Positions 9,260 through 16,827 of a stretch of DNA of 41,143 nt are shown here, in pieces. Numbering within the stretch: the stretch's first letter is position 1; every line of letters begins with the position of its first letter. The translations under genes and the position numbers were made by a program. The notes under the pieces were generated by a model. It was given only the letters and a program-made list of their open reading frames with translations, did not search any database and was not told the DNA's origin. This DNA is from Chloroflexota bacterium (GTDB lineage: Bacteria; Chloroflexota; Anaerolineae; JAAEKA01), in assembly GCA_034717495.1 (NCBI GenBank), contig JAYELL010000047.1:1-41143 (forward strand), read 5' to 3'.

Positions 9260-10468
9260 TATCCGAAGACGCCGTTGAAAAACGCTACATCCCTTCCTTC
9301 TTCACCCGATGCCATCATCATCGGTGGTGGCATCAGTGGTACCGCAGCGGCCTTCTTTTTGACTCAGGCTGGCCTGAAGTCAACCATCATCGAGCGTCTG
9401 CCTGCCCTGGCAGCGTTGACAACCGCCCGCTCCATGGAGTCCGTGCGCGCCCAGTTTGTCGAGCCTGAGACTCTCCTGATGATGCGTGAGAGCATCACCT
9501 TCTACGAAGATTTCGCCGAAAACATCGGACTGTCAGATGTCGATATCGGATTGCACCAGGCTGGCTATCTGTTTTTGACGACGGAAGCTGCTGGCGCTGA
9601 GCGATTCCGCCAGAGGGTCAGGCGCCAGCACGCTTTCGGCCTGACAGATGTGGTCCTGTTGACCGGGGAGCAGATTCGCCAGCGCTTTCCCTTCGTCTCG
9701 GAGAAGGTTGTGGCGGGCACCTTTCGCCCGGGGGATGGCTGGCTGGCGGCCCACGAGGCTGCTTTTGGCTTCGCGCGCTCATCGGGCGCAAAGGTCCTGA
9801 CCGGCACGGTTGTTTCCGGCATCCTCCAGGAGAGCGGGCGTGTAACAGGGGTTGAAACGGACCAGGGTAGAATAGCAGCACCGGTGGTGATCGTGGCCGC
9901 CGGCCCCTATTCGGGCAATGTCGCCAGCCTCGCCGGCCTGGATCTGCCATTGACCATCGTGCGCCGGCACCGGGTGACTATCGGCCAACACCCATTGATT
10001 CCCCAGGATGCACCCATGGTAATCGACGGGGATACCGGTGCCCACTGGCGTCCCGAGAGTCCCGGCGCAGCCTTGGCCTGGGCCCAGGCCCATGAGCCAC
10101 CGGGAGAACCGTTGGATGATGTCCGTGCAAATCCCATGTTTGTCTTTGATGTGATGGAGGGGGTCTATAGACTCTGCCCCTTCTGGCTGGAGGTGGCCGA
10201 GTCCCTGAAGCGTGACCAGGTGTTTCTCCTGGCTGGACAGTACACCGTTACCCCTGACCACAAGCCCATCATTGGGCCCCACCCTGAGCTCGCCGGTTTA
10301 TACGTCAGCGCCGGTTACAATGGCCATGGCATCATGGCCGCACCAGGTGCCGCACGTCTGCTGGCAGACCTGGTGACAGGAAAGGTGAACGACTCGGGCA
10401 ACCCTTTTGGCGTCGCCAGGCTGTCAGCATTGGCCGGGGACTCTGAAAATCATGAACTCATGCTGTAA
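9179..10468 (+). CDS. FAD-dependent oxidoreductase (DAO family)
   Basis: A D-amino-acid-oxidase-type flavoprotein. The FAD-binding Rossmann motif DAIIIGGGISGTAAAFFL is at residues 43-60 counted from the GTG at 9179, followed by IIERLPAL. The C-terminal YTVTPDHKPIIGPHPEL and YVSAGYNGHGIMAAPGAAR closes the FAD site as in glycine/sarcosine oxidase-like enzymes. The probable reaction is oxidation of an amine such as a glycine derivative or amino acid. The true start is uncertain. GTG 9179 would include the Nudix box; TTG at 9275 would give an 11-residue leader before the Rossmann motif, the normal spacing for the family, but its Shine-Dalgarno site is weak. The first 32 residues are therefore probably leftover Nudix sequence. 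Confidence 0.85.
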   Translation: MPAGTLEPGETAEAGVLREAYEESGNDYPKTPLKNATSLPSSPDAIIIGGGISGTAAAFFLTQAGLKSTIIERLPALAALTTARSMESVRAQFVEPETLLMMRESITFYEDFAENIGLSDVDIGLHQAGYLFLTTEAAGAERFRQRVRRQHAFGLTDVVLLTGEQIRQRFPFVSEKVVAGTFRPGDGWLAAHEAAFGFARSSGAKVLTGTVVSGILQESGRVTGVETDQGRIAAPVVIVAAGPYSGNVASLAGLDLPLTIVRRHRVTIGQHPLIPQDAPMVIDGDTGAHWRPESPGAALAWAQAHEPPGEPLDDVRANPMFVFDVMEGVYRLCPFWLEVAESLKRDQVFLLAGQYTVTPDHKPIIGPHPELAGLYVSAGYNGHGIMAAPGAARLLADLVTGKVNDSGNPFGVARLSALAGDSENHELML

Positions 10469-10486
10469 AGCTTTCTAAAACAGGCC

Positions 10487-10508
10487 CACTGTGGCAGGGT
10501 GCACAGTG
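10487..10508. terminator. Hairpin between convergent genes
   Basis: CACTGTG at 10487-10493 and CACAGTG at 10502-10508 form a perfect 7-base stem with an 8-base loop. It lies between two convergent genes ending at 10468 and 10530. There is a short T-rich stretch beyond it on the minus side (TGTTTTAG). It may stop transcription from either side, but the U-tract is poor. Confidence 0.4.
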
Positions 10509-10529
10509 CCGTTCGCCTGCTCTTTTCAT

Positions 10530-11476
10530 TCACCAGTCATCCTCGTAGTCATCCTCGTCAAAGGGACTGCCCATCACAAGGATTTCCTTACCCTCCCCAA
10601 GGCGTACCCGGCGTCCAACCGTCTGTTCGAAGAACATGATCGATTCCGCGGTTTCTCCTGTACGACTGAGCTCTTTGAAATCCCCGGCTGTGAACGATGG
10701 GGTGTCTGGCTTGTCTGGCAAACAGAGTATATTTTCGACAAATTGGCTGCCAGCGCCAGCCAGTTCCTGTGGCAGCCAATTTTCTCGCGCCGATTGGCTT
10801 CCAGACTCTTCAGAACTTCCCTCTTGGCTTCAGCTGCTCCTGCTGACTCCAGGGGCATGCCCCGCTGGGCCCACACATCCACATAGTCTCGCATCGCCCG
10901 TCGTGGCGAGCGCGGCGGTAAAAGCATGATGTCTTTCACCGCTCCTTCCCATGGTGGGTTGAAGTCGATGAGAAAATTCATGCCCCGAATCTTACGCCGC
11001 CACCTTCCGGTATACCACAAGACAATGATCACTCCCTGTGAGTCGTCTGAGTACCTGAAAGCCTGGTAGAAAGACGTTTGTTCCTGGAGTTCCTCAAGGT
11101 CCGAAATGTCGACCCCTGCACCTTCCAGCCAGGTGTGGGCACTTTTCTGCTCCTCGCGGTCAATGCCTTGCTGCTTCAACATTTCGAGCAGTGCCCTTAT
11201 GCTTCTCCGCTGCTCTAACCACTCGGGAACCACTTCGTCCAGACGAGCCTGAACCTGCGCAGGAGCATTCTGATAGGCCTTGAGCAAAATGGGCAGGATA
11301 TCGGTCGCTTCAAGCCCCGTCACCAAAGCGTCCAGGTCTGCTTTGATTACTTGTGTCTCTTTCTCAACCAGGGACTCCTCTGCCAGCAGTTTGTCCAGGC
11401 GCGGGCGCAGCAAAGTAAGAGCTGAGATGTTCTGCCTGAAAGGCCTCCGTTTGCTCTTTTTTCGAGATTTACTCAT
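10530..11476 (-). pseudogene. Uncharacterised protein, frameshifted near its C-terminal quarter
   Basis: The frame from the ATG at 11476 encodes about 232 natural-looking residues (MSKSRKKSKRRPFRQN at the N-terminus, then helical acidic segments such as DLDALVTGLEATDILPILL). It then runs into an arginine/serine-rich tail that ends at 10574. A different frame continues with sensible protein from about 10779 to the stop at 10530 (ENWLPQELAGAGSQFVEN ... SPFDEDDYEDDW). The change of frame falls at a run of four T on the plus strand (10780-10783). One extra base there would restore a protein of about 315 residues. It starts 11 bases after the stop of the gene upstream (11488-12114), so the two form a unit. 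I do not recognise the family. A sequencing or assembly error is as likely as a real mutation. Confidence 0.65.
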
Positions 11477-11487
11477 GGATTGCTCTT

Positions 11488-12114
11488 CTACTCATCTGGC
11501 TCTCGATGCGCTGTTTGATCTTCATCCACCCAATCCTCTTCCTCCCACACCATACCACTCCGGCCTGGTACCTTCCGTACCGGCCCTGCCTTGTAATAGC
11601 TACACGACTTGGGTCCATAGCAAAACGTCTCAAATCGATACCTCTTCTTCCCCGGGTTCCAGTGGTCCACTATGATCTCCACCGGCATTCGGCATCCCCA
11701 TACACAACTCCTGCACTTACTTTCATATGTGCGTGCCGACAATCGCCGATGCCCTCGCCATCTATACAGGTCAAGCTCGATAGCCACTCCATGCCAGGGC
11801 GGTGGTTCCTTTACTTCACCCTCAAAACGTCTTAACACCTTCAGCTTACTCGTTTTATAGAATTCCACCGGTTCTTTGCGCTCATCGGCAACAGGCAGAG
11901 ATTCTCCACTGATCTCATCGCCAACTTGAAACTCGTGCTTTCTATATGCCGTCTTTCCAATACCAACCGAGTACTCGCGCATTTCATCCTTGATGATACC
12001 ATGGATGAATAGACAATATCCCAAGTAGCTATGAGAGCGTTGATCGAACGAGCGGGTCAATCGGATTCGAGGCTGCACAGAAATAACCTGGCCAGACCAA
12101 ACAATTTTCTCCAT
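11488..12114 (-). CDS. Uncharacterised cysteine-cluster protein
   Basis: This 208-residue protein has no family I can name. The N-terminal half looks beta-rich (IVWSGQVISVQPRIRLTRSF, then an HSYLGYCLFIHG strand pair), which could be a small barrel. Five cysteines in the second half form CX2CX3C at 134-141 (KCRSCVWGC) and CX5C at 165-171 (FCYGPKSC), a pattern fit to bind zinc or an iron-sulfur cluster. The C-terminus is acidic (WEEEDWVDEDQ). The ATG at 12114 has an AGGGG Shine-Dalgarno site seven bases upstream; a GTG nine codons earlier does not. It is the first gene of a two-gene unit with the frameshifted gene downstream. Codon use is a little less GC-rich than in the neighbouring pgk, which is consistent with transfer but does not prove it. 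Confidence 0.65.
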   Translation of the reverse strand: MEKIVWSGQVISVQPRIRLTRSFDQRSHSYLGYCLFIHGIIKDEMREYSVGIGKTAYRKHEFQVGDEISGESLPVADERKEPVEFYKTSKLKVLRRFEGEVKEPPPWHGVAIELDLYRWRGHRRLSARTYESKCRSCVWGCRMPVEIIVDHWNPGKKRYRFETFCYGPKSCSYYKAGPVRKVPGRSGMVWEEEDWVDEDQTAHREPDE

Positions 12115-12251
12115 TTTCTGTCCCCTTTGACCAATTGTCACCGCTGCCCAACATTTGCATAATCAGCCGAGCGTATTGGCTCCGGGCGCCACTTACCCTC
12201 GGGCGAAGCCCGGTCTGGTGCATATGGGGTTGTGCAGCCTATCGTGTCGCC

Positions 12252-13442
12252 TTACTTGTCATCCAGGGCAGCGACCCCGGGTAACACCTTGCCCTCCAGG
12301 TATTCCAGGCTCGCGCCGCCGCCGGTGCTGATGTGGGACATCTGGCCTGCCAGGCCAGCCTGCTTCACTGCAGCGGCAGAGTCGCCGCCACCAATGATGG
12401 TCGTCGCGTCCAGATCGGCGAGCACCCCCGCGACGCTAACCGTTCCCTGGGCAAAAGAAGGAAACTCAAAAACACCCATGGGGCCATTCCAGACCACCGT
12501 CCTGGCGCCGGCCAGGTGGTTTGCGAAATGGGCAATGGTGGAGGGTCCGATGTCCAGGATGCGCCAGCCGGGCTCGACTTCGTCCACCCCGACCACCTTA
12601 TGCTGAGCGTCGGCGTCAAAGGCATCGGCCACCACGACATCCACCGGCAGCACCAACTTGTCGCTGCCCTCCACAAGCAATTCCCGGGCTGTCTCAAGGC
12701 TGTCCACCTCCACCAGTGAATCGCCCATCTCCAATCCCTGGCCCTTCAGGAAGGTATTGGCCATACCCCCGCCGATCAGCAAGGTATCTACTTTTTCAAA
12801 CAGGTTGCGGATGACATTGATTTTGTCCGACACCTTGGCGCCACCCAGGATAGCGACAAAAGGCCGCTCCGGGTCCTCAACCGCACGACCCAGGAAAGCG
12901 ATCTCCTTTTCCAGCAGGAATCCCGCGGCTGACTCTCTCCCCTCCTCGCGCATGATGGTGGGCACACCCACCACACTGGCATGGGCCCGGTGGGCGGTGC
13001 CAAAGGCATCGTTAACATAAGCTTCGGCATGGACGGCCAACGCCGCTGCAAAGTCGGGATCGTTGCTTTTCTCACCAGGGTGAAACCGAAGATTCTCAAG
13101 AACGACGATATCGCCCGGCCTCAACGTCTTGACAAGCACGTCCACCTCCGGCCCGATGCAGTCGGTCGCCATTACCACACGGTTGTCCGGTAGCAGCTCC
13201 TGCAGTCGATGGGCAGTGGGCGCCAGGCTATAACTGGCCTCGATCCCCTTGGGGCGCCCCAGGTGGGAAGCCAGAATCAAAGCCGACCCTTGCTCCAGCA
13301 GATACTGAATCGTCGGCAGAGCAGCCTGGATGCGGGTGTCATCGGTGATCTGGCGATGCGCATCCAGTGGCACGTTGAAATCGACCCTCACAAAAACACG
13401 CATTCCTGCTACGTCGATATCCCGAACTGTTTTTTTGTTCAT
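12252..13442 (-). CDS. pgk: Phosphoglycerate kinase
   Basis: Glycolytic enzyme that transfers phosphate between 1,3-bisphosphoglycerate and ADP. At 396 residues it is of normal length. Recognisable motifs are [12 protein letters not shown] at the N-terminus, [12 protein letters not shown], the hinge region [17 protein letters not shown], and the C-terminal GGGDSAAAV and [16 protein letters not shown] nucleotide-binding segments. The start is the ATG at 13442, which has AGGAGA just upstream; in-frame codons further 5' are not supported. It lies 164 bases downstream of gap on the same strand, the usual gap-pgk order, so the two are probably co-transcribed. The spacer contains a long inverted repeat and a heptamer array. 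Confidence 0.97.
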   Translation of the reverse strand: MNKKTVRDIDVAGMRVFVRVDFNVPLDAHRQITDDTRIQAALPTIQYLLEQGSALILASHLGRPKGIEASYSLAPTAHRLQELLPDNRVVMATDCIGPEVDVLVKTLRPGDIVVLENLRFHPGEKSNDPDFAAALAVHAEAYVNDAFGTAHRAHASVVGVPTIMREEGRESAAGFLLEKEIAFLGRAVEDPERPFVAILGGAKVSDKINVIRNLFEKVDTLLIGGGMANTFLKGQGLEMGDSLVEVDSLETARELLVEGSDKLVLPVDVVVADAFDADAQHKVVGVDEVEPGWRILDIGPSTIAHFANHLAGARTVVWNGPMGVFEFPSFAQGTVSVAGVLADLDATTIIGGGDSAAAVKQAGLAGQMSHISTGGGASLEYLEGKVLPGVAALDDK

Positions 13443-13460
13443 GTCCTTCTCCTGAACAAG

Positions 13461-13534
13461 AAATGCGTGATACGATTCCCGTGAAACCACGTGCGTTGAT
13501 GCACCTCGCTTCACTTTTCACGTATCACGCATTT
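13461..13534. repeat. 14-base perfect inverted repeat between gap and pgk
   Basis: AAATGCGTGATACG at 13461-13474 is the exact reverse complement of CGTATCACGCATTT at 13521-13534, with 46 bases between. Inside it, GTGCGTTGATGCAC can form a small 4-base stem, and GTGAAA/TTTCAC a further one. The arms consist of the words GTGATACG and GTGAAA, typical of degenerate intergenic repeats in these genomes. It sits 18 bases upstream of the pgk start, inside the presumed gap-pgk transcript, where it could affect RNA processing or translation of pgk. Confidence 0.7.
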
Positions 13535-13574
13535 GTTTCGCGTCTCTCTTTGCCGAATTGCCTTCTGGAATCAA

Positions 13575-13608
13575 CAATTCACAATTGGCAATTCACCAAT
13601 TAACAATT
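13575..13608. repeat. Heptamer CAATTNN tandem array next to the gap stop codon
   Basis: CAATT begins at 13575, 13582, 13589, 13597 and 13604, giving periods of 7, 7, 8 and 7. The array runs into the stop codon of gap (13607-13609, minus strand). Two further copies of the same word, again 7 bases apart, occur at 20106 and 20113 before the peptidase gene. It is a short tandemly repeated repetitive sequence of the kind known from cyanobacteria and Chloroflexota. Confidence 0.7.
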
Positions 13609-14620
13609 AAAGCCCTTTGTCCGTCATCAACTTGCAGAGGTCGGCAACGCGAACGGAGTAGGCCCATTCATTGTCGTACCAGGTAACAACCTTGGCCAAC
13701 TTGCCGTCAAGCACCTGGCAGAATTCCAGATCGACGATGCTGGAGCGGTCATCGCCCTTGAAATCCATGCTGACCATGGGACCGACGACCACTCCCAGGA
13801 TACCTTCCAGGTCGCCTTCAGCGGCATCCAGGAAAGCTTGGCGGAGTTCCTCGGTATTCGTTTCCTTTTCCAACTCGGCCACAAAGTCCACCACTGAAAC
13901 CGTGGGAGTGGGAACCCTCATGGCCATGCCATCGAACTTGCCTTCCAGAGAGGGGATCACCAGGGCAACAGCCTTGGCAGCGCCCGTGCTGGTCGGGATG
14001 ATGTTCAGAGCTGCCGCGCGAGCCCGGCGCATGTCCTTGTGGGGCAGATCCAGGATCTTTTGATCGTTGGTGTAGGAATGGATGGTGGTCATCAGACCCT
14101 TGACAATGCCAAAATTATCGTTGACAACCTTGGCTGCCGGGGCCAGACAGTTGGTGGTGCATGAGGCGTTGGAGACGATGTGATGCCTGGCCGGATCGTA
14201 TTCGTCATCGTTGACGCCCAGTACCAGAGTCAAGTCCTCGCCCTTGGCGGGAGCAGTGATAATAACCTTCTTGGCGCCAGCCTCGATGTGCTTGCCGGCC
14301 GTCTCACCCGTGCGGAACACGCCGGTAGACTCGACCACGATATCCACGCCCAGCTCGCCCCAGGGCAAGTTGGCAGGATCGCGCTCGGCAAAAACCTTGA
14401 CAGTTTCGCCATCGACGACGATGTTGCCATCCTTGACTTCGATCTCGCCAGGATACTTGCCGTAGTTGCTGTCATACTGGAGTAGCTGTGCGTTGGTTTC
14501 GGCATCGAAAAGATCATTGATGGCAACAACTTCGATTTCGCCGTCGTATTTTTCCTGGATGGCTTTGAAGACCTGGCGGCCAATACGGCCAAATCCGTTG
14601 ATACCAACTTTAACTGACAT
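13607..14620 (-). CDS. gap: Glyceraldehyde-3-phosphate dehydrogenase, type I
   Basis: A 337-residue NAD-dependent GAPDH that converts glyceraldehyde 3-phosphate to 1,3-bisphosphoglycerate. The N-terminal NAD fold has [10 protein letters not shown] at 7-16 and the acidic IND at 34-36, which favours NAD over NADP. The catalytic cysteine is C154 in [12 protein letters not shown]. The S-loop and C-terminal [13 protein letters not shown] are intact. The start ATG has a strong GGAGGAAAAA Shine-Dalgarno region. It is the first gene of gap-pgk, behind an extended -10 promoter and a structured leader (see separate entries). Nothing suggests loss of function. Confidence 0.97.
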   Translation of the reverse strand: MSVKVGINGFGRIGRQVFKAIQEKYDGEIEVVAINDLFDAETNAQLLQYDSNYGKYPGEIEVKDGNIVVDGETVKVFAERDPANLPWGELGVDIVVESTGVFRTGETAGKHIEAGAKKVIITAPAKGEDLTLVLGVNDDEYDPARHHIVSNASCTTNCLAPAAKVVNDNFGIVKGLMTTIHSYTNDQKILDLPHKDMRRARAAALNIIPTSTGAAKAVALVIPSLEGKFDGMAMRVPTPTVSVVDFVAELEKETNTEELRQAFLDAAEGDLEGILGVVVGPMVSMDFKGDDRSSIVDLEFCQVLDGKLAKVVTWYDNEWAYSVRVADLCKLMTDKGL

Positions 14621-14655
14621 TGTATTTTTCCTCCTCGATGGAAAGGGTGGTTCGT

Positions 14656-14671
14656 AGCGCCTTTCGGCGCT
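14656..14671 (-). promoter_or_regulatory. GNRA-capped hairpin in the gap leader
   Basis: On the minus strand AGCGCC-GAAA-GGCGCT is a perfect 6-base, GC-rich stem closed by a GAAA tetraloop, 35 bases before the gap start codon. A second near-perfect stem lies just upstream in the same leader: CTGGCAG and CTGTCAG near 14681-14696, with one G-U pair. Together they make a compact structured 5' leader, possibly an mRNA stability or regulatory element. No known riboswitch is recognised. Confidence 0.5.
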
Positions 14672-14726
14672 GAATTATCGGACTGACAGAACTGCCAGCT
14701 AATCGCTTTTTGCTATCCAATCTACA

Positions 14727-14735
14727 AGTATACCA
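14727..14735 (-). promoter_or_regulatory. Extended -10 promoter of gap
   Basis: On the minus strand TGGTATACT at 14735-14727 combines the extended -10 TGN with TATACT, a 5 of 6 match. No clear -35 box is seen, which is usual for extended -10 promoters. The transcript would start near 14720 and have a leader of about 100 bases. Confidence 0.45.
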
Positions 14736-14769
14736 TACTCTTGGAATCAGGAATATGACGCAGCGCATG

Positions 14770-16065
14770 TTACAGAGCAGGTTCTGCGTGAATATCCATG
14801 ATGACTCGGGCCAATTTGGCCGGATCGTGACGCCATGGATGGGATTCATCGATTACGTCGGCCGTAAGCAGCAGGTACTCCTCGGGTGATGTGGCCGGCA
14901 ATGCAACGGGCTCCAGGTGCGATTGATCTCCCGTGCTGGCGACGAGATGATCGTTGGCCAGGACAACAGGCAACAGGTCACCCACATGGCGGCGCAAGGC
15001 TTCGACGTGGGCCTCCGTATCGAAATCAGCGGTCTCACCCGGCTGGGTAGCGACATTGACCACGTATATCCTGGTCGCCGACGACGCCTGTATGGCTGCC
15101 GCGATGCTGGGAACCAGCAGATTGGGCAATACACTGGTGAAGAGGCTGCCCGGGCCGGCGACAATGATCTCCGCTTCCAGGATCGCCCGAATCGCTTCGG
15201 GATAGGCTGTTACCTTCTCCGGTTGCAAAAAGATCCGCTCGATCTGCTGACGGGCCGCCGGAATGGCCGATTCTCCCACAACACGACGCCAACCATGCCC
15301 ATTGCTGCCATCGGCTACCCGCAAGTCGGCAGCCAATGTCACTTGCTGGAGAGTGGAAGGAATCACCCGGCCACGTACCGCCAGCACACGGCTCGATTCC
15401 ATCACACCTGCCTCAAAACTGCCGGTTACGTCGCTCATGGCGGCTATGAAGAGATTGCCGAAATTGTGCCCCTCCAGTCCATAGTCATCGGTGAACCGGT
15501 ATTCGAACAGGTTCCCCGTCAGCCCTTCCGCCTCGGAGAGAGCAACGATGCACTGGCGGATGTCGCCAGGGGGTAACATCCCGGTGGCCTGCCGCAACAG
15601 ACCGGAACTGCCTCCATCATCGGCAACAGAGACGATGGCTGTGATGTTATCCGAGTATTCCTTGAGTCCCCGCAGCAGGGTTGACAGGCCAGTGCCACCG
15701 CCCAACGCAACGATGCGCGGGCCTCGCCGGCGCTGATGGTGTCGAATCATTCGCCGTGCCACATCCGAGTCACCAGGCCTGACAAAGGGGTTCAACAGGG
15801 AGCGACCAAGTTGGTAAAGAGACAGAACAGTCAGGCCAATCCCCAGGCCTCCCAGGAGCAGCGCACGTGCCGAACGGGGAAGAAACTGCAGGGTCAGGTA
15901 ATAGACGACCGAAGGCAAGCTGACATCAGCGTACAAATAGCGCAGAAGATATGCCAGGCCCAGCGCCAGCAACACGATGCCCAGCACCAGCAAGATGAGC
16001 CAGCGCTTGATATGCATTCCCGGACGTAACCAAATCAGGGTCGAGTCGTGCTCGATATTAGGCAT
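14770..16065 (-). CDS. yvcK: YvcK/CofD-like protein (gluconeogenesis factor) with membrane anchor
   Basis: A 431-residue member of the YvcK (CofD-like) family, which binds UDP-GlcNAc in Bacillus and controls carbon flow and cell-wall growth. Two membrane segments lie at about residues 20-43 and 67-86; these precede the soluble domain and are typical of Chloroflexota and Cyanobacteria versions but absent from Bacillus YvcK. The soluble domain opens with IVALGGGTGLSTLLRGLK (GGGTG at 122-126), then SVADDGGSSG and PPGDIRQC, and has GPGSLFTSVLPNLL near the C-terminus. Its place next to gap-pgk, on the same strand, suits a role in central carbon control. It has its own near-consensus promoter and a hairpin in its leader. 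Confidence 0.92.
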   Translation of the reverse strand: MPNIEHDSTLIWLRPGMHIKRWLILLVLGIVLLALGLAYLLRYLYADVSLPSVVYYLTLQFLPRSARALLLGGLGIGLTVLSLYQLGRSLLNPFVRPGDSDVARRMIRHHQRRRGPRIVALGGGTGLSTLLRGLKEYSDNITAIVSVADDGGSSGLLRQATGMLPPGDIRQCIVALSEAEGLTGNLFEYRFTDDYGLEGHNFGNLFIAAMSDVTGSFEAGVMESSRVLAVRGRVIPSTLQQVTLAADLRVADGSNGHGWRRVVGESAIPAARQQIERIFLQPEKVTAYPEAIRAILEAEIIVAGPGSLFTSVLPNLLVPSIAAAIQASSATRIYVVNVATQPGETADFDTEAHVEALRRHVGDLLPVVLANDHLVASTGDQSHLEPVALPATSPEEYLLLTADVIDESHPWRHDPAKLARVIMDIHAEPAL

Positions 16066-16095
16066 CTAAACTGTTTCCGCCGTAAACACACCGAT

Positions 16096-16122
16096 GCTGC
16101 CGGCGACATACTTGCCGGCAGC
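16096..16122 (-). promoter_or_regulatory. Perfect 9-base hairpin in the yvcK leader
   Basis: GCTGCCGGC (16096-16104) and GCCGGCAGC (16114-16122) are exact reverse complements with a 9-base loop. The hairpin lies between the predicted transcript start near 16136 and the ATG at 16065. No T-run follows on either strand, so it is not a normal terminator. It may protect the 5' end or regulate translation. Confidence 0.6.
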
Positions 16123-16142
16123 ACAAGGATTGACCAATCATG

Positions 16143-16171
16143 ATTATAATCGAACCAATCGGGGAAGTCAA
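16143..16171 (-). promoter_or_regulatory. Sigma70-type promoter of yvcK
   Basis: On the minus strand TTGACT (16171-16166) and TATAAT (16148-16143) are 17 bases apart, a near-consensus promoter. The -10 word ATTATAAT is its own reverse complement, but the plus-strand reading has no -35 at the right distance. The -35 box lies 6 bases from that of the divergent rsmD promoter. Confidence 0.75.
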
Positions 16172-16177
16172 AGAAAA

Positions 16178-16206
16178 TTGGCTCAATCTCGCAACCCCGC
16201 TATAAT
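16178..16206 (+). promoter_or_regulatory. Sigma70-type promoter of rsmD, leaderless geometry
   Basis: TTGGCT at 16178-16183 and a perfect TATAAT at 16201-16206 are 17 bases apart. With the last base of the -10 box at position -7, transcription should start at or within a base or two of 16213, the A of the rsmD start codon. No Shine-Dalgarno site can therefore exist in the transcript. Confidence 0.7.
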
Positions 16207-16212
16207 CGAACT

Positions 16213-16782
16213 ATGAGAGTCATTGCAGGTATTGCCAAAGGACGCAGGCTTCAGAGTGTGCCAGGAGAGGGCACACGTCCCATATCCGATCGTGTGAAAT
16301 CAGCTCTGTTCAGCATTCTGGTGTCTCAGGATGCGATCAGGGACAGCCGCTGGTTGGATCTGTTCGGAGGCACGGGCGCAGTTGGCATCGAAGCGCTCAG
16401 CCGCGGTGCGGGAACTGTCGTATTCGTCGAACGGTCGGGAAAAGCACTCGAGGTAATTGGACAGAACCTTAGCAGTACCGGACTGGGTGACCTGGGCAAA
16501 TCCCATGTGGTTCGAGGCGATGCATTCACCTACGTGGACCGTCCTGATCTGGAAGCTTTCGACATTATCTACGTGGCGCCACCCCAATATCACGACCTCT
16601 GGAAAAAGGTGCTAACCATCATCGACCGGCGCCCCGACCTGTTGAGCGAATTGGGGCAGGTCATCGTCCAGATCCATCCCAAGGAAGATGATGAGGGTCT
16701 TCCTCTGGCCAATCTGGAACGCTACGACCAGAGGCAGTACGGCAGCACCCGCCTGATTTTCTTCGAGTTGAGCGGTGATTGA
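16213..16782 (+). CDS. rsmD: 16S rRNA (guanine966-N2)-methyltransferase RsmD
   Basis: A 189-residue methyltransferase of the RsmD family, which methylates G966 of 16S rRNA late in 30S assembly. The N-terminal MRVIAGIAKGRRL and RPISDRVKSALFSIL are the family signature. The SAM-binding motif I is LDLFGGTGAVGIEALSRGA, followed by FVERSGKALEVI. The catalytic motif, usually DPPY or NPPY, reads YVAPPQY here. The frame begins with an ATG almost at the predicted transcript start, with no Shine-Dalgarno site. It is divergent from yvcK and convergent with the decayed glycosidase gene. Confidence 0.92.
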   Translation: MRVIAGIAKGRRLQSVPGEGTRPISDRVKSALFSILVSQDAIRDSRWLDLFGGTGAVGIEALSRGAGTVVFVERSGKALEVIGQNLSSTGLGDLGKSHVVRGDAFTYVDRPDLEAFDIIYVAPPQYHDLWKKVLTIIDRRPDLLSELGQVIVQIHPKEDDEGLPLANLERYDQRQYGSTRLIFFELSGD

Positions 16783-16827
16783 GTCAAACGATTGGTAAGA
16801 TAGACCACCACCTCTTTATCCTCATAT

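Noticed and set aside
10530-11476. Programmed ribosomal frameshift in the unknown gene
   Set aside because: The run is only four bases, with no convincing slippery heptamer or downstream structure seen; mutation or sequencing error is simpler.
16145-16150. Plus-strand TATAAT as a second rsmD promoter
   Set aside because: The word is self-complementary, and only the minus-strand reading has a -35 box at 17 bases.
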